From Ga0077527 sp964533495 (GTDB taxonomy: Bacteria; Pseudomonadota; Gammaproteobacteria; Burkholderiales; SG8-41): a DNA stretch of 61,737 nt. Positions 17,730-27,508 of this stretch are shown here, piece after piece. The stretch spans positions 1 to 61,737 of the forward strand of contig CAZHJU010000017.1 in NCBI GenBank assembly GCA_964533495.1. Direction: 5' to 3'. Both the position numbers and the translations under genes were made by a program. How positions within the stretch are numbered: position 1 is the stretch's first letter; each line of letters begins with the position of its first letter. The notes under the pieces were generated by a model. It worked only from the letters and a program-made list of their open reading frames with translations, ran no database searches and was not told where the DNA came from.

Positions 17730-19496
17730 TTAAACTCGGTTAGCAATCTTGGCCTGCAAGCAATCACTGATTTCGGCAATGACCGGTTGCCATGTGCCAC
17801 GCTCAGATTGCCGAAATAGGCGCACCGAGGGATACCAAGGCATGGTGTCGCGTTCCAGACCATAACGCCATTCCGGGATCCGCGGTGTCATCACCCATGC
17901 CGGCCGGCCCAGCGCTCCGGCCAAGTGGACCACCGACGTGCACACGGAAATCACCAGATCCAGCGCGCTGACCAGCGCTGCCGTTTCGTCATAGTCGCCG
18001 TCAATGGCCTCAGGCCAGTCCGTGATGGCAATTTTTTGCGCGGCAGCAAACTCCGCGATTTCGGTGTCCCGATCTCCGTACTGCAGATTGATCCAGTGCA
18101 CACCCGGCACGGACAGCAACGGCAATAGCTGCGCCAGATCCAGCGAACGGCGTGCCCGCCGGGTAATCGCAACGCCACCGCGCCAAGAAAGGCCAACCTT
18201 GAGGCCCGGCCCCAAAGCAGCAAGCTGCTGCTTCCAGTACTGCACACGGGTGGGATCCGCCTTCAGATAGCCGCCGTGCACGGGAAAATCCTGCAGCCCG
18301 TTGCGGAAATGACGCGGCAGGCTGCCGGCGTAGCTGTAAACGTCCACCGGCACCCCGGGATCCGTGCGCTCCCGGGTCTGCATGTCCTGCAGGGGATGGA
18401 AGCGCGCCTCCGGAAACGAGCGGGTGAATAGGCGCTCCAGGCGCGGCTCGCATTCGATATGGCATTGCGCCGATTGCCGCAGCAGATCCGGATAGCAGGA
18501 CGCGTACATGATCTCGTCGCCCAGCCCCTGCTCGCGCATGACCAGAATGGTCCGACCCTGCAGGGCCCTGCCGTTCCAGCACGGTTCGCAGGATCGCCAT
18601 GCCCTGAACCGGTTGATGTTCAGGCGCTGCTCGAAATCCTCCCAGCCCTCACGAAAGCGCCAGCGCATCAGGTTGACCAAGCCAATGTTGTAGCGTGCCG
18701 AAACGGAGCCGGGCTCGAGTTTCAGAGCACGGCGATGCGCCGCCAGCGCCTCCTCGGGCCGGCCCAGTTCGAACAGCGCGTTGCCGAGAGCTGCATAGGG
18801 CGCCGAGCTGTTACTGCGCAGGCGCAAGGCCTTCCTCGCCGTCACCTCGGCAGCCTCGAGATCGTCCACGCCGTACTGCGCCAGCGCGAGACAACACAGC
18901 GTCTGGATATTCTCGCCATTCTCCGCAACAGCCCTTTGGGCAAGCGGCAGCATCTCGCGATGCCGGCCGACACGGTCCAGTCCGGAACACAGCCGCAGCA
19001 ACAGATCCTGACGTTCCGGCGCAAATTCCAGCGCCGCAAACAATTCTGCCAGCGCCTCGCGGTCGTGCCCCGTCGCCTGCAGCACGTCCGCCAGCACTTC
19101 CCGAAATCGGGCCTCGGCCGGATACGCGGCCACCGCGTCACGGGCATGCTTTTCAGCCGCCTCGTGATCACCGGCTTCGAAGCGGATCGTCGCCAGATCC
19201 CCATAAGCGTCGGCGAGTTCGGGATCGATTTCCAGGGCAGTTCGCAACTGGTGCTCGGCCTCAGCATGGCGCTTCAGCGCCATCAGCGCGCGGGCACACA
19301 GGTGACGGGCCTGTGCGCTATCCGGCTGCCCGGCAATGACCGCCTCGCAGGCCCGGACCGCATCCTCGTACCGCCCCACGTTGAATGCCTCGATCGCCGG
19401 CCCGAGGCTGGACACCGCCTCCTGTTCACGCGCTGCGCGTGCCGCAGCAGCTGGTGCCTGCCAAAGGCCGATCAGCAGATTCTTCAACATGCGCAT
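17730..19496 (-). CDS. TPR-repeat protein with C-terminal glycosyltransferase-like domain
   Basis: A 588-residue protein. Residues ~30-300 are tandem TPR units (for example SAPYAALGNALFELGRPEEA, VSARYNIGLVNLMRWRFREG). The C-terminal ~330-588 resemble the GT9/ADP-heptosyltransferase-like domain of TPR-glycosyltransferases: MREQGLGDEIMYASCYPDLL, GLSWRGG and the acceptor loop SVCTSVVHLAGALGRPAWVM. The neighbouring pilin and PglL-like ligase suggest a role in surface glycosylation. The substrate is unknown. Confidence 0.85.
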   Translation of the reverse strand: MRMLKNLLIGLWQAPAAAARAAREQEAVSSLGPAIEAFNVGRYEDAVRACEAVIAGQPDSAQARHLCARALMALKRHAEAEHQLRTALEIDPELADAYGDLATIRFEAGDHEAAEKHARDAVAAYPAEARFREVLADVLQATGHDREALAELFAALEFAPERQDLLLRLCSGLDRVGRHREMLPLAQRAVAENGENIQTLCCLALAQYGVDDLEAAEVTARKALRLRSNSSAPYAALGNALFELGRPEEALAAHRRALKLEPGSVSARYNIGLVNLMRWRFREGWEDFEQRLNINRFRAWRSCEPCWNGRALQGRTILVMREQGLGDEIMYASCYPDLLRQSAQCHIECEPRLERLFTRSFPEARFHPLQDMQTRERTDPGVPVDVYSYAGSLPRHFRNGLQDFPVHGGYLKADPTRVQYWKQQLAALGPGLKVGLSWRGGVAITRRARRSLDLAQLLPLLSVPGVHWINLQYGDRDTEIAEFAAAQKIAITDWPEAIDGDYDETAALVSALDLVISVCTSVVHLAGALGRPAWVMTPRIPEWRYGLERDTMPWYPSVRLFRQSERGTWQPVIAEISDCLQAKIANRV

Positions 19497-19635
19497 CGGA
19501 ATGGTCCTGGATTTCTAGTCTTGAACGGAGATCCTGCAAGCCCCCTGACATCCCAGGGACTACACCTACAGAAACAGGCTTGGTATTCTTGCATTCTACA
19601 CAAGCGGTCTTCTATCCCGCGCAAAGGAAGGTGTC

Positions 19636-19956
19636 ATGGGTCTTTTCGGATCGGTTTCTGGGAAACAGGTGGATGAGTTCGCACGCGGACTCGTCGACAA
19701 GGTCATGGCGTTGCGCCCGCCCAAAGGCAAAGCGATGCCCGGCAATCCCGGGGTTTCCCTGAAAACACTAGAACCCAAAGTCGACGCCCTGTTCGAAACC
19801 GCGACCGCCTTTCGCAGGGAACACAAGCTGGGTCTCTACAAGAAAGCCCGCCTGGCCAATACTTTCCGCTGGGAAATGAAGGAAAGCGGCTACGACGACG
19901 CCTTCATCGAGATGATCACCGAAAAACTGGTCGTTGCGGTGTCGAAAAAGGACTGA
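19636..19956 (+). CDS. Conserved small protein of unknown function
   Basis: A 106-residue soluble, basic protein (MGLFGSVSGKQVDEFARGLV) with no recognised domain. A good ribosome site (AAGGAAGG) lies 5 bases before the ATG. The protein looks helical and has no signal peptide, membrane segment or Cys. It converges on the HD-GYP gene with only 4 bases between stops. I cannot assign a function. Confidence 0.8.
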   Translation: MGLFGSVSGKQVDEFARGLVDKVMALRPPKGKAMPGNPGVSLKTLEPKVDALFETATAFRREHKLGLYKKARLANTFRWEMKESGYDDAFIEMITEKLVVAVSKKD

Positions 19957-19960
19957 CCGG

Positions 19961-21583
19961 CTACCGCGCCGGCGGCGGCCGGTAGCCCGGGATCCGCGAC
20001 ACGTCCACGGCGTCGATCTGCTCGGGATCGAGAAACTCGGCGGCGTATTTTTCGTAGACCTTTTCCCACATGAAGACGTCGAACAGGTCCGGGTCGACGT
20101 GGCCGTTCAGCTTGAACTTGCCGAGGATGGTCAGCGACTCCGTCAGCGTTTTTCCCTTCTTGTAGGGCCGGTCTTTCGCCGTCAGCGCCTCGAAAATGTC
20201 GGCGATGCCCATGCAGCGCGCCTGCACCGACATCTGCTCCCGGGTCAGTCCGCGGGGATAACCCTGGCCATCCATGCGTTCGTGGTGGCCGCCGGCATAC
20301 TCCGGTACGTTCCGCAGGTGCCGCGGCCACGGAAGCGATTCGAGCATCCGGATCGTGACTTCGATATGGTGGTTGATGATCTGGCGCTCCGCTCCGGTAA
20401 GCGTCCCAGCGCGGATGGTCAGGTTCTCGATCTCGTCCCCGGTCAGGAACGGCCCCGGACTGCCGTCGGGCCGCCGCCAGGAATAACGTTCCGCAATCTC
20501 CCCGATCCGCGCGACGTCGGCGTCGGTCATCGCCTCACCGCCGATGTTGGCCTGGCGCAGGAACTCGCGGTCCTCGTCGATGGCCTTGAGCCGCGCGGCC
20601 ATCTGCCCGGCCGTGGCCTCCCCCCTCAACTGCGCCAGTTCGGCATCACGCCGCACCACCTCGAACCGGGTATCGATCAACCCGATCCGGTCATAGATGG
20701 TCTGCAGCTTGGTCGCCTTGTCGACCACGTGCACCGGCGTCGTCACCTTGCCGCAATCGTGCAGCAGGCCGGCGATCTTGAGTTCGTAACGGTCGCGCTC
20801 GCTCATCGAGAAATCGCGCAGCGGCCCCACCCTGCAGTTGTTGACCGCCTCCGCCAGCAGCATGGTCAGCGTTGGCACGCGCTCGCAGTGCCCGCCGGTG
20901 TACGGCGACTTGTCGTCGATCGCTGCGTTGATCATCTGGATGAACGACTCGAACAGGCTTTCCAGGTGGTTGATCAGCAGCCGGTTGGTCAGCGCGATCG
21001 CCGCCTGCGAGGCCAGCGACTCGGCGAGTTTCTGGTCGTCGTCCGAAAACGGCACCACCTCCCCGGTCGGACGGCGCTTGGCGTTGATCAACTGCAGGAC
21101 GCCGATGATCTCGTCCTCGTGGTTTTTCATCGGCACCGTCAGGAACGAGGTCGAGCGGTAGCCGGTTTTCTTGTCGAAGTTCTTGGTCCCCGAGAAATCG
21201 AAGCCGGCCTCGGTGTAGGCATCGGCGATGTTCACCGAGCAGTCGTGGTGCACCGCGTAGGCGGCGACCATGCTGTGGATCGCCTTGCCTGCCTTGTCGA
21301 ACAGGTTCACCGGGTAAAACGGGATGTTTTCCCCGCTGGTGCCGCCCATCGCGATGCCCAGCGTATCGTTGCGCATGATCTCGAAGCGCAGGGCCTGCTG
21401 GTCTTCCGTCATCCGGTACAGCGTGCCGCCGTCGGCATTGGTGATGTTCTTGGCCGCCACCAGGATCGCCTCCAGCAGGCGGTTGATGTCGCGCTCCTTG
21501 GACAGCGCGGCGCCGATGCGCAGCAGTTCGGACAGCCGGTGCGACAGGTCGCCGTGGGCCGGCGGGGCTTGGACGGAATTCAT
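19961..21583 (-). CDS. GAF-HD-GYP cyclic-di-GMP phosphodiesterase
   Basis: A 540-residue cytoplasmic protein. The N-terminal ~20-200 form a GAF sensor domain (LRIGAALSKERDINRLLEAI, DKKTGYRSTSFLTVPMKNHE). The remainder is an HD-GYP domain with metal ligands HDCGK, the HHI segment before VTIRML, GGHHERMDGQGYPRGL (GYP motif) and ADIFEALTAKDRPYKKGK. Such proteins degrade c-di-GMP to GMP or pGpG. It is co-oriented with, and 19 bases after, the GAF-PilB-like ATPase, so a c-di-GMP link to that motor is plausible. Confidence 0.93.
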   Translation of the reverse strand: MNSVQAPPAHGDLSHRLSELLRIGAALSKERDINRLLEAILVAAKNITNADGGTLYRMTEDQQALRFEIMRNDTLGIAMGGTSGENIPFYPVNLFDKAGKAIHSMVAAYAVHHDCSVNIADAYTEAGFDFSGTKNFDKKTGYRSTSFLTVPMKNHEDEIIGVLQLINAKRRPTGEVVPFSDDDQKLAESLASQAAIALTNRLLINHLESLFESFIQMINAAIDDKSPYTGGHCERVPTLTMLLAEAVNNCRVGPLRDFSMSERDRYELKIAGLLHDCGKVTTPVHVVDKATKLQTIYDRIGLIDTRFEVVRRDAELAQLRGEATAGQMAARLKAIDEDREFLRQANIGGEAMTDADVARIGEIAERYSWRRPDGSPGPFLTGDEIENLTIRAGTLTGAERQIINHHIEVTIRMLESLPWPRHLRNVPEYAGGHHERMDGQGYPRGLTREQMSVQARCMGIADIFEALTAKDRPYKKGKTLTESLTILGKFKLNGHVDPDLFDVFMWEKVYEKYAAEFLDPEQIDAVDVSRIPGYRPPPAR

Positions 21584-21602
21584 GACCGCGGCGACTGCGG
21601 AT

Positions 21603-23984
21603 TTACTTGATGCAGACCGCGCGCACCTGCTTCATGTCGGTGATGCCCATCAGCACCTTCTCGATGCCGTCCTGCTTCAGGGTGCGCATGCCGTCTTCCA
21701 GCGCGGTGGCCACCATTTCCGCGACCCGCGCGTGCTCCTGGATGTTTTTCTTCAGCGGATCGGTGCCGACCAGCAGTTCGTGCAGGCCGACGCGCCCCTT
21801 GTAGCCGCTGCCGCCACAGACCTCGCAGCCCACCGGATCGTGGATCACCAGCTTGCCGTTTTCGTTGCCGTACTCCTTGACCCAGTCTTCCAGCACCTTC
21901 TCCTCCGCGGCCTTCGGATCCTTCTTCCAGGTCGTCGTGTTCTTCAGCTCCAGCGAGAACTCGGTGATCAGCCCCTGGATTTCCTCCGGCGTCGCCTCGT
22001 GCGGCTTCTTGCACTTGCCGCACAGCCGCTTGGCCAGGCGCTGGGCCAGGATGCCGAGCAGCGCATCGGCGAAGTTGAAGGGGTCCATGCCCATGTCGAG
22101 CAGGCGGATGATCGACTCCGGCGCGCTGTTGGTGTGCAGGGTGGCGAATACCAGGTGGCCCGTCAGCGAGGCTTCGATGCCGGTGCCGGTGGTTTCCTTG
22201 TCGCGCATCTCGCCGACCATGATGATGTCCGGGTCGGCGCGCAGGAAGGCTTTCATCGCCACCGCAAAGGTCATGCCGGCCTTCGGATTCATCTGCACCT
22301 GACGCAGGCCTTTCTGCGTGATCTCGACCGGGTCTTCCGCGGTCCAGATCTTGGTGTCCGGCGTGTTCAGGTAGCCGAGGACCGAATGCAGCGTCGTGGT
22401 TTTACCGGAACCGGTCGGACCGCAGACGAAAAACAGGCCGTAGGGTTTCGAAACCACTTCCTTCAGCGTTTCGAGATTGCGCTTGGTCAGCCCCAGCTTG
22501 TCCAGCGGAATCGGCTCGCCGGCGGCGAGAATCCGCATGACGATGTCTTCGACGCCGCCCGCCGAAGGGATGGTCGCCACCCGCAGCTCGATGTCGAGCG
22601 GGCCGAACTTCTTGAACTTGATCTTGCCGTCCTGCGGCCGCCGGCGCTCGGAAATGTCGAGGTCGCACATGATCTTCAGGCGAGCGGCGAGCGCGCTGCG
22701 GTAACTCGCCGGCACCTGGATGTATGGCTGCAGGGAACCGTCGCGGCGGAAGCGGATTTCGGTTTTCGACTTGCCGGGATAGGGTTCGATGTGAATGTCG
22801 GATGCCCCCATCTGGTAGGCATCGATGATGATCTTGTTGACAAGCTTGACCAGTTCGTTGTCGGCCGCGGCGGAGGCCACATCATCGCCGCCACCCTCGC
22901 CCTCGGTTTCATCGTCGAGCGTGCCGAGCATGTCCTCGATGTTGCCGGAATCCTCCAGTCCGCTGCTGGCACCGAACATCTGGTCCAGCGTGCTGACGAA
23001 CTCGCTGTTGGTCGTCACCCGGAAGACGATCTTGCTCTTCGGAAACACATTATTGACCATGCGCGACGCCTTGACCCGCTCGGGGTCGGTGGTCATCACG
23101 ACAATGCCGTCCTTGGTGTCGTCCAGCGGCACCCACTGGTTGGTCTGGCAGAACTCGCGGTTCATGTTCTTCATCAGGTCCGGCGGCTTGATGCGGTCCT
23201 GCTTGAAGGGCTCGTAAGGCACGCCGAAATAACTGCCCAGGGCTTCGCCCAGGGCCGGCAGCTTGACCTGGAACTCGCCGGTCAGCACCGCCTCGACATC
23301 GAGGTTCTTGCGCCGCGCCGAACGCTGCGCGAGCTCCAGCTCCTCGCCGGAGATGACCGCGTTGGTGACCAGCCCGTCGTACTTGCTGCGCACCTGCATC
23401 ATCGGACCCTGGCGCTGGCGGAAGGCGATCGCCAGCGTCTCGGTCAGCGACTGCACCCCCTCCTCCATCATCGGCGGGAACGGCGTGCCGGACTTGTTGT
23501 TGATGATCTGCACGACGCCGATGAGATCCCTGGACTTCGCCTCGATCACCGGAGCCACCAGCATCTGCTTGGTGCGATACCCGGTTTTGGCATCGACGGC
23601 CTTCAGGAAGTTGAGCTGGCCGCTGTGGGATTTGAGTTCGGCGTCGTCATAGACGTCGCGGATGTTGACGATGCGCTTGCTCGCCGCGACATAACCGGCC
23701 ACGGACTGCTCGTTGATCGGCAGCTTGATGTCCTTGAAGGAATTCAGCCCGGTCTTGACCTTGGAAATGATCGAACCCTTGTCCTCGCTCAGCAGGTAGA
23801 TGGTCAGGCGGTCGGCATTGAACAGGTTGCACAGCTCCTGCGACAATTCGAGGATGATCTCGTCGATGTTCTTGGTCGCGTGGATCTTGTTGGTGACGGT
23901 CTGCAGTTTCTGCTGGAAATTCAGCTTCTCGGCCAGATTGTCTGCCGCTGCCGCCGCCGGTTTGGGCTGGAGTACTGTGCTCAT
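21603..23984 (-). CDS. GspE/PilB-family secretion ATPase with N-terminal GAF domain
   Basis: Start chosen at ATG 23984 (793 aa), preceded by GAGGGG; an in-frame ATG at 24065 lacks a good site. Domains in order: GAF (~40-190, MLVAPVIEAKSRDLIGVVQI), the T2SSE_N/MshEN-like region (~225-350), then the ATPase with GPTGSGKTTTLHSVL (Walker A, ~525), PDIIMVGEMRDKET (Walker B/Asp box), LATLHTNSAPESI and a zinc-binding set CGKCKK with CEVCGGSGYKGR. It is larger than PilB because of the GAF domain. The type II or IV system it serves cannot be told from the window. Confidence 0.93.
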   Translation of the reverse strand: MSTVLQPKPAAAAADNLAEKLNFQQKLQTVTNKIHATKNIDEIILELSQELCNLFNADRLTIYLLSEDKGSIISKVKTGLNSFKDIKLPINEQSVAGYVAASKRIVNIRDVYDDAELKSHSGQLNFLKAVDAKTGYRTKQMLVAPVIEAKSRDLIGVVQIINNKSGTPFPPMMEEGVQSLTETLAIAFRQRQGPMMQVRSKYDGLVTNAVISGEELELAQRSARRKNLDVEAVLTGEFQVKLPALGEALGSYFGVPYEPFKQDRIKPPDLMKNMNREFCQTNQWVPLDDTKDGIVVMTTDPERVKASRMVNNVFPKSKIVFRVTTNSEFVSTLDQMFGASSGLEDSGNIEDMLGTLDDETEGEGGGDDVASAAADNELVKLVNKIIIDAYQMGASDIHIEPYPGKSKTEIRFRRDGSLQPYIQVPASYRSALAARLKIMCDLDISERRRPQDGKIKFKKFGPLDIELRVATIPSAGGVEDIVMRILAAGEPIPLDKLGLTKRNLETLKEVVSKPYGLFFVCGPTGSGKTTTLHSVLGYLNTPDTKIWTAEDPVEITQKGLRQVQMNPKAGMTFAVAMKAFLRADPDIIMVGEMRDKETTGTGIEASLTGHLVFATLHTNSAPESIIRLLDMGMDPFNFADALLGILAQRLAKRLCGKCKKPHEATPEEIQGLITEFSLELKNTTTWKKDPKAAEEKVLEDWVKEYGNENGKLVIHDPVGCEVCGGSGYKGRVGLHELLVGTDPLKKNIQEHARVAEMVATALEDGMRTLKQDGIEKVLMGITDMKQVRAVCIK

Positions 23985-24373
23985 GGTCACCCCTCTTTTT
24001 CTTTCCGCTGCTCTTTCCGCTGCTTCCCGTGCCGCCGCCGGATCCGTAAATCCCGCGCCGGACAACTCAGAATCCGAATAACCGGCCCTGACCGGACCTT
24101 TTCACGCGGCGCGGCCCATCGGGGCCGCGCACATGGCCCCCATGACGGGTTCCGTTTGCCGCAGTTCGCAGTGTGTCACACAAACGGCTAATCCAGCCGC
24201 AGAACGGCCGGTTGCTCCGCCGCAGGAACCGGATACCGCTGTCCGGAGACTACCGCAAGTTCGCGCTCTGCGGCAGACATGGTTGCTCCGGAATTCTGGT
24301 ATCATAAATCATTGATTTTATTGATATTTTATACTGTGGCCATTCTGCTGCCGCTCAGGGCGGACAGCCCCCG
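23985..24373. other. Intergenic region between the cyclase and the GAF-ATPase gene
   Basis: 389 bases without a convincing gene. It contains a perfect 9-bp-stem GC hairpin (24109-24130) lacking a T-run on either side, a short TGTGTCACACA palindrome (24172-24182) and one copy of the dispersed AT-rich motif (24303-24332). The promoter of the ATPase/HD-GYP pair should lie here, but I cannot point to it. Confidence 0.5.
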
Positions 24374-26608
24374 TCATTTGGTGTCGAATTTGTGGACACC
24401 GTTCCACTCCGGTCCCGGCGGATGGGCGCGATAGTCGGCGACGCGCTCGAGGAAGACGTCGTAGAGATAGGCTTTCTCCGCCACCTTCCTGAGATTGATC
24501 AGCTGCAGCTCCGCCTTGTCCCAGTCCTGCGCCCGGTAGAAGCGCAGCGCCTGGTTCCAGAGCTTGATTTCGTCCAGGCGCTTCTGCTCGACTTCGCCCT
24601 CCAGTCCCAGCGGCTCGTAGATCGCCACCGGCTCGTCCTTGCCCTTGACCTGGACGAGGTCGATCTCGCGCACGACGATGCCGGTGATGCGCGCCTTGGT
24701 CGCCTCGCCGATGATGATGTCGGCGCCGTACTGCTTGGTGATGCCCTCGAGCCGGGAACCGAGATTCACCGCATCGCCCATCACGGTGTACGCCTTGCGG
24801 ATCTGCGATCCCATGTCGCCGACGCGCATCACGCCCGAATTGACGCCGATGCCGATCGCGAAGGGCGGCCAGCCTTTGGCATGGAATTTTTCGTTGAGCA
24901 CCTTCGCCTGCTTCATCATGTTCAGCGCCGCCAGCACGGCATTCTGCGCATGGTCGGGATCGGCCACCGGCGCGCCCCAGAAGGCCATCACCGCGTCGCC
25001 GATGTATTTGTCGAGCGTGCCGCGGTGGCCCTCGCGGATCACCAGGCTCATCGTGGTCAGGTAATCGTTGATGTAGACCGACAGGTCCTCCGGGGTCAGG
25101 CTTTCGGAAATCGTCGTGAAACCGCGCACGTCGGAAAACAGCACGGAGAGTTCTTCCGCGCGCGGCGCCATGTTGAACTGTTCCGGGTTGCGCGCCATTT
25201 CCTCGACCAGCTCCGGCGGCACGTACTGCCCGAACAGCCCCGTGATCAGCCGCGTGCCCCGGGCTTCGACCAGGAAACCGTAAGCCATGTTGAAGGTGAA
25301 CAGCACCAGGATCAGCAGGATGCCCGACGCCAGCGGCAGCACCAGATTCCCCGAATGGAACACCACCAGGTTGGTCCCGACCACCAACAGCAGCGACAAC
25401 GCCGTCACCAGCATCGACTTGAACGGCGTCAGCATCGGCAGCAGCAGGGCCAGCATCGCCCCGGACAGCAGCAACAGGGCGAACTCGGCGCCGACCACGT
25501 ACGGCGGACGCTGCTTGATGTTGCCGTCGAGAATGCCGCCGATCAGGTTGGCGTGGATTTCCACCCCCGGAAACACCGGATCCACCGGCGTCGCGCGCAG
25601 GTCGAGTAGGCCCGGCGCCGTGGTGCCGACCAGCGCGATCTTGCCCTTCAGTTCGTCGACGGGCACCCGCTCGTTGAGGACATCGACCAGCGAGTAATAC
25701 CGGTAACTGCCCTTGCCGCCGCGGTACGGCACCAGCGCCGCCGCCTGGAAATCGACCGGAATCTCGAAAGGCCCCGCCTTGACCCATTCCAGTCCGCTGT
25801 AACCGGCGGAACCGTCTTCGCCGACCACCGGCACCACCGGCGGCTGTCCGGTGACGGCGCGCACCATGGCGAGCGACAGGGGCTCGTAATAGGCGCCGGC
25901 ATGTTCGACCAGAATGGGCACGCGCCGGGTGATGCCGTCCTGGTCCGGCAGCGGGTTGATGTGGCCCGCGCTGCTTGCGGCGCGCTGCAGGCGGTCGAGG
26001 TTGGCGGTATAGCCGGTCCAGGAAGTGACGCCGACCCTGCGGTCGCCGAAAGCGCCCGCGGGCAGCACCGGCGGCGGCAACATGCCCTTCCTGCTGGCAT
26101 TGGCCGGATCGTCGCTGAGGAACACATGCCCCAGGACCACGGCCCGCCCCTTCATCTTGCGGGCGAAAATGTCGTCGTACTCGAGCTGCGGCCGCACCTG
26201 GTCGAGCACCGACTGGAATTGCGGCACCCCCTTCAGCTCGCGCTGGCCGAGACGTTCGAGGACGCGGATGCCCGAGGACTCGTCGCGCTCCGCAAACACC
26301 ACGTCGAAACCGACCACGGCAATGCCGTACTTGTCGAACAGCCTGTCGAGCAGCAGCGCCAGCCGGTCGCGCGGCCACGGCCAGCGGCCCTCGCCGCCCT
26401 GTTCCTTCTCCTGCAGGCTCTTTTCGTCGATGTCGAGAATCACCACCCGCGGATCCACGGTGTTCGGCATCGTCAGCCGCAGCCGGGTGTCGTAGACGAT
26501 GGATTCGAGATTGTCGAGGAAAGGCACGCGCAGCAGATGCACGGCATGCGCGAGAAACGCGACGACGATCGCCATGCCGACCACAATGCGCGTCAGATTT
26601 TTTCTCAC
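24374..26608 (-). CDS. CHASE2-domain adenylate/guanylate cyclase
   Basis: A 744-residue membrane protein. One helix near residues 7-27 precedes an extracytoplasmic CHASE2 sensor (~45-330, VVILDIDEKSLQEKEQGGEG, GRWPWPRDR). Three closely spaced helices (~365-450) follow, then a class III cyclase domain (~480-650) with FSDVRGFTTISESL, where the first Asp is a metal ligand, and DKYIGDAVMAFWGAP with the second metal Asp. A C-terminal helical region follows. It ends the operon of CHASE2 kinase, PP2C and FHA protein. cAMP is the expected product, but cGMP cannot be excluded. Confidence 0.93.
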   Translation of the reverse strand: MRKNLTRIVVGMAIVVAFLAHAVHLLRVPFLDNLESIVYDTRLRLTMPNTVDPRVVILDIDEKSLQEKEQGGEGRWPWPRDRLALLLDRLFDKYGIAVVGFDVVFAERDESSGIRVLERLGQRELKGVPQFQSVLDQVRPQLEYDDIFARKMKGRAVVLGHVFLSDDPANASRKGMLPPPVLPAGAFGDRRVGVTSWTGYTANLDRLQRAASSAGHINPLPDQDGITRRVPILVEHAGAYYEPLSLAMVRAVTGQPPVVPVVGEDGSAGYSGLEWVKAGPFEIPVDFQAAALVPYRGGKGSYRYYSLVDVLNERVPVDELKGKIALVGTTAPGLLDLRATPVDPVFPGVEIHANLIGGILDGNIKQRPPYVVGAEFALLLLSGAMLALLLPMLTPFKSMLVTALSLLLVVGTNLVVFHSGNLVLPLASGILLILVLFTFNMAYGFLVEARGTRLITGLFGQYVPPELVEEMARNPEQFNMAPRAEELSVLFSDVRGFTTISESLTPEDLSVYINDYLTTMSLVIREGHRGTLDKYIGDAVMAFWGAPVADPDHAQNAVLAALNMMKQAKVLNEKFHAKGWPPFAIGIGVNSGVMRVGDMGSQIRKAYTVMGDAVNLGSRLEGITKQYGADIIIGEATKARITGIVVREIDLVQVKGKDEPVAIYEPLGLEGEVEQKRLDEIKLWNQALRFYRAQDWDKAELQLINLRKVAEKAYLYDVFLERVADYRAHPPGPEWNGVHKFDTK

Positions 26609-26723
26609 CCTGTCGTCCTAATGCAGCCCTGTTTTTGCAGGGGCGATGCCGTGCGCGAAAATCCGCGGGCCTGCTGGCCGGCCGCAGCGCGCCCCGCCGG
26701 CGGCGCCGCGGGCATGCGGGCGC

Positions 26724-27491
26724 TTATTTTTTTACGAAAAATTCCATCTTCACGCCCGCAAGCTCGATGACGTCGTGATCCTGCAGGGGCTGGGCCTGGG
26801 CATCGATCATCTTGCCGTTGACGACCGGAAACTTGGCGCCCTCCACGTGCGTGATGAAATATCCCTGGGGACGGCGGGTGATCACCGCGACCTGGAGGCC
26901 GGGCTTGCCCAGCGTGGTCAGGTTTTTCACGAGATCGAGCTCCTTGCCGGCGCTGGGCCCGGTCAGGATCTGCACCGCGGCGAGCGCCTGCTGTGACTGC
27001 CCCGCCGCGGCAGGCGCGGCGGCCGGCGGCACGGCGGGCTTCGCCAGGGGAGGAACCGGCCGCGGCGTCGGCGGCGGCGTCGAGGGCTTGGACGGCGGCG
27101 CCGGTTCGTTGGCCGGCCTGGCCGCCGCAGGCGCCGGCTTCGGCGGCGCGCGCAGGATCATCGTCTTCTCGAAGTCCTCGCCCGCCGCATGGCCGGCTGC
27201 CGGCGCCTCCGCCACGTACTTCAGCTTGTACTTGCCGATCTCGATCACATCGTTGTTCTGCAGGATGTGCTTCTTGATCGGATTGCCGTTCACCAGCGTG
27301 CCGTTGGTGGATCCCAGATCCTCGAGGAACGAGTCGTTGAGAATGGTCACGATGCAGGCGTGCTCGCCGCTCACGGCCAGGTTCTCGATCTGGATCTCGT
27401 TGGAAGGTTTGCGGCCGATCATGATCCGCTCCTTGTCCAGCGGAACCTCGCGGATCATCGAGCCCTCGAGAGAAAGTATCAACTTCGCCAT
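26724..27491 (-). CDS. FHA-domain protein (double FHA)
   Basis: A 255-residue cytoplasmic protein. The first FHA domain (~1-90) is canonical: MIGRKPSNEIQI (Arg), AVSGEHACIV (SxxH) and DLGSTNGTLVNG. A Pro/Ala-rich linker (~125-165) follows, then a degenerate FHA-like unit at ~170-255 (TLGKPGLQVAVITRRPQG, FPVVNGKMI) without the key Arg and Ser. It probably reads phosphothreonine marks set by the neighbouring kinase. The gene lies 17 bases after the PP2C gene. Confidence 0.9.
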   Translation of the reverse strand: MAKLILSLEGSMIREVPLDKERIMIGRKPSNEIQIENLAVSGEHACIVTILNDSFLEDLGSTNGTLVNGNPIKKHILQNNDVIEIGKYKLKYVAEAPAAGHAAGEDFEKTMILRAPPKPAPAAARPANEPAPPSKPSTPPPTPRPVPPLAKPAVPPAAAPAAAGQSQQALAAVQILTGPSAGKELDLVKNLTTLGKPGLQVAVITRRPQGYFITHVEGAKFPVVNGKMIDAQAQPLQDHDVIELAGVKMEFFVKK

Positions 27492-27508
27492 AGTAGTATC
27501 CCCGTTGC

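Noticed and set aside
24109..24130. Perfect GC-rich hairpin as terminator of the cyclase or ATPase gene
   Set aside because: No T-run on either side and wrong place relative to stop codons; kept only as part of the intergenic description.
24172..24182. TGTGTCACACA as a CRP site
   Set aside because: CRP needs TGTGA and TCACA separated by 6 bases; here the arms are only one base apart.
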